Source: Diploscapter coronatus (Eukaryota > Nematoda > Chromadorea > Rhabditida > Rhabditidae). From it: a DNA stretch of 64,000 bases. The DNA lies in contig OZ038422.1 in NCBI GenBank assembly GCA_964036155.1, forward strand, positions 59,791,201 through 59,855,200, given 5' to 3'. Numbering within the stretch: the stretch's first letter is position 1; each line of letters opens with the position of its first letter. Positions 61,501 through 64,000 of the stretch are shown here, in pieces. The position numbers were made by a program, and so were the translations under genes. A model generated the notes under the pieces. The model saw only the letters and a program-made list of their open reading frames with translations. It searched no databases and was not told the origin of the DNA.

Positions 61501-62808
61501 ATTTTTTCTTTATTTCACCTTTTTATTTTAAAAATATTTAGAAAGGACCCAATATTCAAGATATGCGACCACTCCCATGTCCTATATTTACCCTAAGTAA
61601 GTTCTAGTTAGAAGAGAAAAATCTCGCAATGAAAATGCATCCTATCGAGTGGAAAATCGTGAAAATAGATTTTTTCCAAATAGGTGGCAAATTCATGAGA
61701 ATCGATTTTTTCTAAGGAAAGATGATCTTCACGATGAAAATAGTGTTTCAGCCACGAACCCGACCAGATAATTCGATTTACGACCACAACTGAGGTCCCC
61801 TGGATCACATCAGATGGCTCCTGGATCCCGCCGAGTGATTGGCAAAGAGTTGATAGCTCGGAATTGGAAATCCCTCAGCAGGTGGTTGATGTAAGAGTTC
61901 TCAACTTCTACTTTTCAAATTGAACTTTTTAGGAATCCGACTTACCTATGGTACTATCTGGATGTCATTTACATGCGGACTGTCCTTTGTCTTATGAGCA
62001 CGATACGCTCTGTGAACATCCATTGTAACTATTTGAATGCCATTTTAGATACCATTTTGTAAAATCTACCTAAAATTTGTTTAATTCAGTGATAATTCCC
62101 TCTACTTGCAATGTTCCCCACTATTGGGTCGGAAGGGTCGTTGGGTCACCAGGGAATGTCCCACAACGTTGGTTTTCCTACCAGATTTGGCGCGATGCGA
62201 TATACCAAGACAAACCAAAACTGGGGAAGCGTTGATACCGAAGCTACCATCAGAAAATTATATTCAGTGGAAGGGGAACGGGTGAGTTACCAGAATCGTT
62301 GCCATTCTTGGCAGCCCAACCATTTTGGTACTTCAGAATCATCGAGTCCAACCCGCCTATTCAAAAAATCCCAGTTGTCCATCCGCCCACCACCCCTCAT
62401 CCTTCACCAATTTACAACACGATTGATACTTTTCCGAGGGATTTACTACCGCATTTCGGCCCACCTACCATTAAACCACAGCCGATAAATACGGTAAGTT
62501 GGGAAACATTTGGAACCTCAAAAAAACTAAACTTTAGGACTACCTTGACGTGGATTTTTCGATGATCCACCCTCTTTTCCCGAGGGTTCAGCCGAATTTT
62601 TTGACGAACACGGGCAACCCAGTGGGGTCGCCTTTTAGAGATTCGGATAACGTAACGACGATAGGGGAAATTGTTAAGCCCATGATTAAATCGGTAAGCT
62701 CGTAAATTATTTTCTCTTTAAAGCAGTCACTTTTAGGTCGCCCTAAAACACACGAACATGTTCTTGGATCGAATTTTATCGGACGATGCTAGGAAAGGAA
62801 GACCATGA
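58543..62808 (+). CDS. Secreted protein with two chitin-binding-like modules and a charged coiled coil
   Basis: Start exon MQTQMVFLLFLLFYSTDY is a signal peptide and joins in phase, across a 0.9 kb intron, to SGDVIFTSEQCDKALFG. First module: SEQCDK...RYRQCGPSGRVWIVPCP, PGMTFDAEDKVCRD, a peritrophin-A/CBM14-like Cys pattern. Then a Thr/Pro-rich basic linker (TATATATVTTPKQ), QPDYTVKYNGQVISEK, and a roughly 230-residue Lys/Glu/Arg/Gln-rich coiled coil over five exons (IQAIERAREMEKIKDKADK; QRQKELLLIEEMRRRQHE; RELEQRQKEEQERRKLE). Then WITSDGSWIPPSDWQ and a second module GCHLHADCPLSYEHDTLC, LYLQCSPLLGRKGRWVTREC, ending LPDLARCD. The tail is Pro-rich, with stop TGA at 62806-62808. The join after NYIQWKGN uses acceptor TACTTCAG at about 62336 and stays in frame. 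Likely extracellular, cross-linking chitin in eggshell, pharynx lining or cuticle (inference). Confidence 0.8.
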
Positions 62809-63464
62809 TTTTTGAGATTTTTTAAAAACGTTTTATCAGGTCTTAAAACTATTTAGATTTTTCGAAGATTATTTCAGCTTTTTCGAGATCTTATATTTTG
62901 AAATTTATCAATCTCATCTGTTAAAATATACCTCATTACGGGCTTTCTAAAGAAAATTTGGGATTTGTTTTTAATTTTCCAACTTTTCTCTATATTTATT
63001 TCGATTTTCAAAATTATTATGTGATTTTGACGCAGGAACCAATATGACAAGTCTTTCACACTTTCCCCATTTTCGTTAATTTTCGAAGAATAAAGAACTT
63101 TTCGTTTTTTTCGTCACTTTTCTTTGCATTCAAACAACTGTGAGTCCCCTTTGCACTGCCTTTTCCGCCCGCCCCACCCCTTTCGTTTATGCAGTTTTTC
63201 GGTTTTCTTCGGAATTGTGCTCGAAACTCGTTTATTTTTTCAGGTTTACTGTAGAAAACTACTGTAAAACACAGTACACTTGAGAATGCCGAAATTGGCA
63301 AAATATTCAACAGATTTTCGGTGACTTTCGATTTTTACCGAATTTCCTCAAAATTTACCCTAATTTTGGCGGATTCTATTCGTTTCCTTTCAAATTCGGC
63401 GCTATTCCCGATTTTGTTCCCATTTGTTTGTTCTCAACATTCCCAGCACGTTCCCGGCTTTAGG
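62809..63464. other. Intergenic
   Basis: 3' flank of the chitin-binding gene and promoter of the next gene. Short paired motif GTAGAAAACTACTGTA near 63251; nothing coding supported. Confidence 0.35.
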
Positions 63465-64000
63465 ATGTCCTCCTCGAACTTCGCCGGGGAAAAGCAGCGG
63501 GTTGCGCATTCGGCCGCGTCCTCCATGCAGTCGGCTCTCGAGCAGAAGCGAGTTGCCATGGCCAAGGTGGGTCGAGATACCATTTTGGTATCTCTTACTA
63601 AAAGCGTTGATATTTGTCATTTTGGTACCAAAGATGCCATTTTCAGGTTGCCGCCGCCATCAACAACGGAAACTATAAGCCAACCACGCCAAAGAAGTCG
63701 CCTGTTAAAGCGGCCAAAGGTAGATTTAAAATGGAAACAATTTTACTGCTAAATTTTCAGCCAAGAAGCCTCGCTACGAGTCCGACGACGATTTCGTCGT
63801 GGAGAACAGCGAAGAGGACGAGTTTCTGTCCGATGAGGAGGAAGGCGGACCGCCCAGAAGCAAGAAGAGAAAGTAGGAATTAGTTTTATTTCTCTTTAAT
63901 TTTATTTCAAGGAAAGCGTCATTTTTAACTTTATTTATAAACATTTTTTAAACATAGCATATTTTACTTCATTTGTTTATCTTCAGGGCAATATCCGAAT
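63465..64000 (+). CDS. Basic/acidic nuclear-type protein, probably cut by the right edge
   Basis: The ATG follows GGCTTTAG (acceptor). Exons: MSSSNFAGEKQRVAHSAASS to VAMAK; VAAAINNGNYKPTTPKKSP to KAAK; AKKPRYESDDDFVVENSEED to PPRSKKRK. The alternating Lys/Pro-rich and Asp/Glu/Ser-rich parts resemble nucleolar or chromatin proteins; no domain recognised. After KKRK either TAG (63874-63876) ends it or a donor GTAGGA is used and the exon after CTTCAG at about 63987 continues KAISE in phase. I favour the second because phase and acceptor fit. GC content is higher than in the flanks. Confidence 0.65.

Noticed and set aside
63056..63310. 84-residue minus-strand frame upstream of the last gene
   Set aside because: Lys/Gly-rich with no supporting signals; overlaps the likely promoter.
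1..64000. CRISPR arrays, bacterial operons, spliced-leader or rRNA genes
   Set aside because: None found; the gene structure is eukaryotic throughout and no spaced direct-repeat array, SL exon or rRNA match was seen.

Overview
The window is nuclear DNA of a nematode. It is AT-rich (non-coding stretches clearly more so than exons), with many 40-60 nt introns, likely trans-splice acceptors just before start codons, and marker genes typical of nematodes: a ten-1 teneurin, a single-peptide flp-24 neuropeptide precursor and a CX-module membrane protein. I cannot place it to genus. Expanded GTPase/Hsp70/kelch genes suggest a free-living tylenchine or rhabditine worm, but that is inference. Exon joins below were made by eye from reading frame, phase and splice sites, so small exons may be missing.

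Region 1 (1-9.1 kb) is the extracellular part of a teneurin, cut by the left edge. Region 2 (9.5-26.9 kb) is an accessory island. It holds a large minus-strand GTPase with an N-terminal ubiquitin-like region and a zinc ribbon, an orphan 18-codon Hsp70 start abutting it, a minus-strand kelch protein with a helical N-terminal extension, two nearly identical plus-strand kelch copies (one broken) around an Hsp70 that has only the ATPase domain, plus a SINE-like unit, several short inverted-repeat elements and three copies of a hairpin-armed repeat. An ordinary CX-module gene (17.7-19.8 kb) sits between the two halves of the island.

Region 3 (27.9-40.7 kb) has a pepsin-like aspartic protease, an unrecognised basic small protein, an unrecognised minus-strand protein and an acid ceramidase. 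Region 4 (42-50.5 kb) is one long cys-loop ligand-gated channel gene (GABA-A/anion-channel type) with large 5' introns, one carrying a decayed mariner. Region 5 (50.5-64 kb) has a 3 kb gene-free stretch, flp-24, a bZIP factor, a secreted protein with two chitin-binding-like modules joined by a charged coiled coil, and the start of a basic/acidic nuclear-type protein.

Most genes work independently. Possible functional pairs are the neuropeptide and the channel (nervous system) and the protease and ceramidase (secreted or lysosomal hydrolases). The island genes share a modular look, recent duplication and repeat borders, and are the best candidate for an undescribed lineage-specific system.
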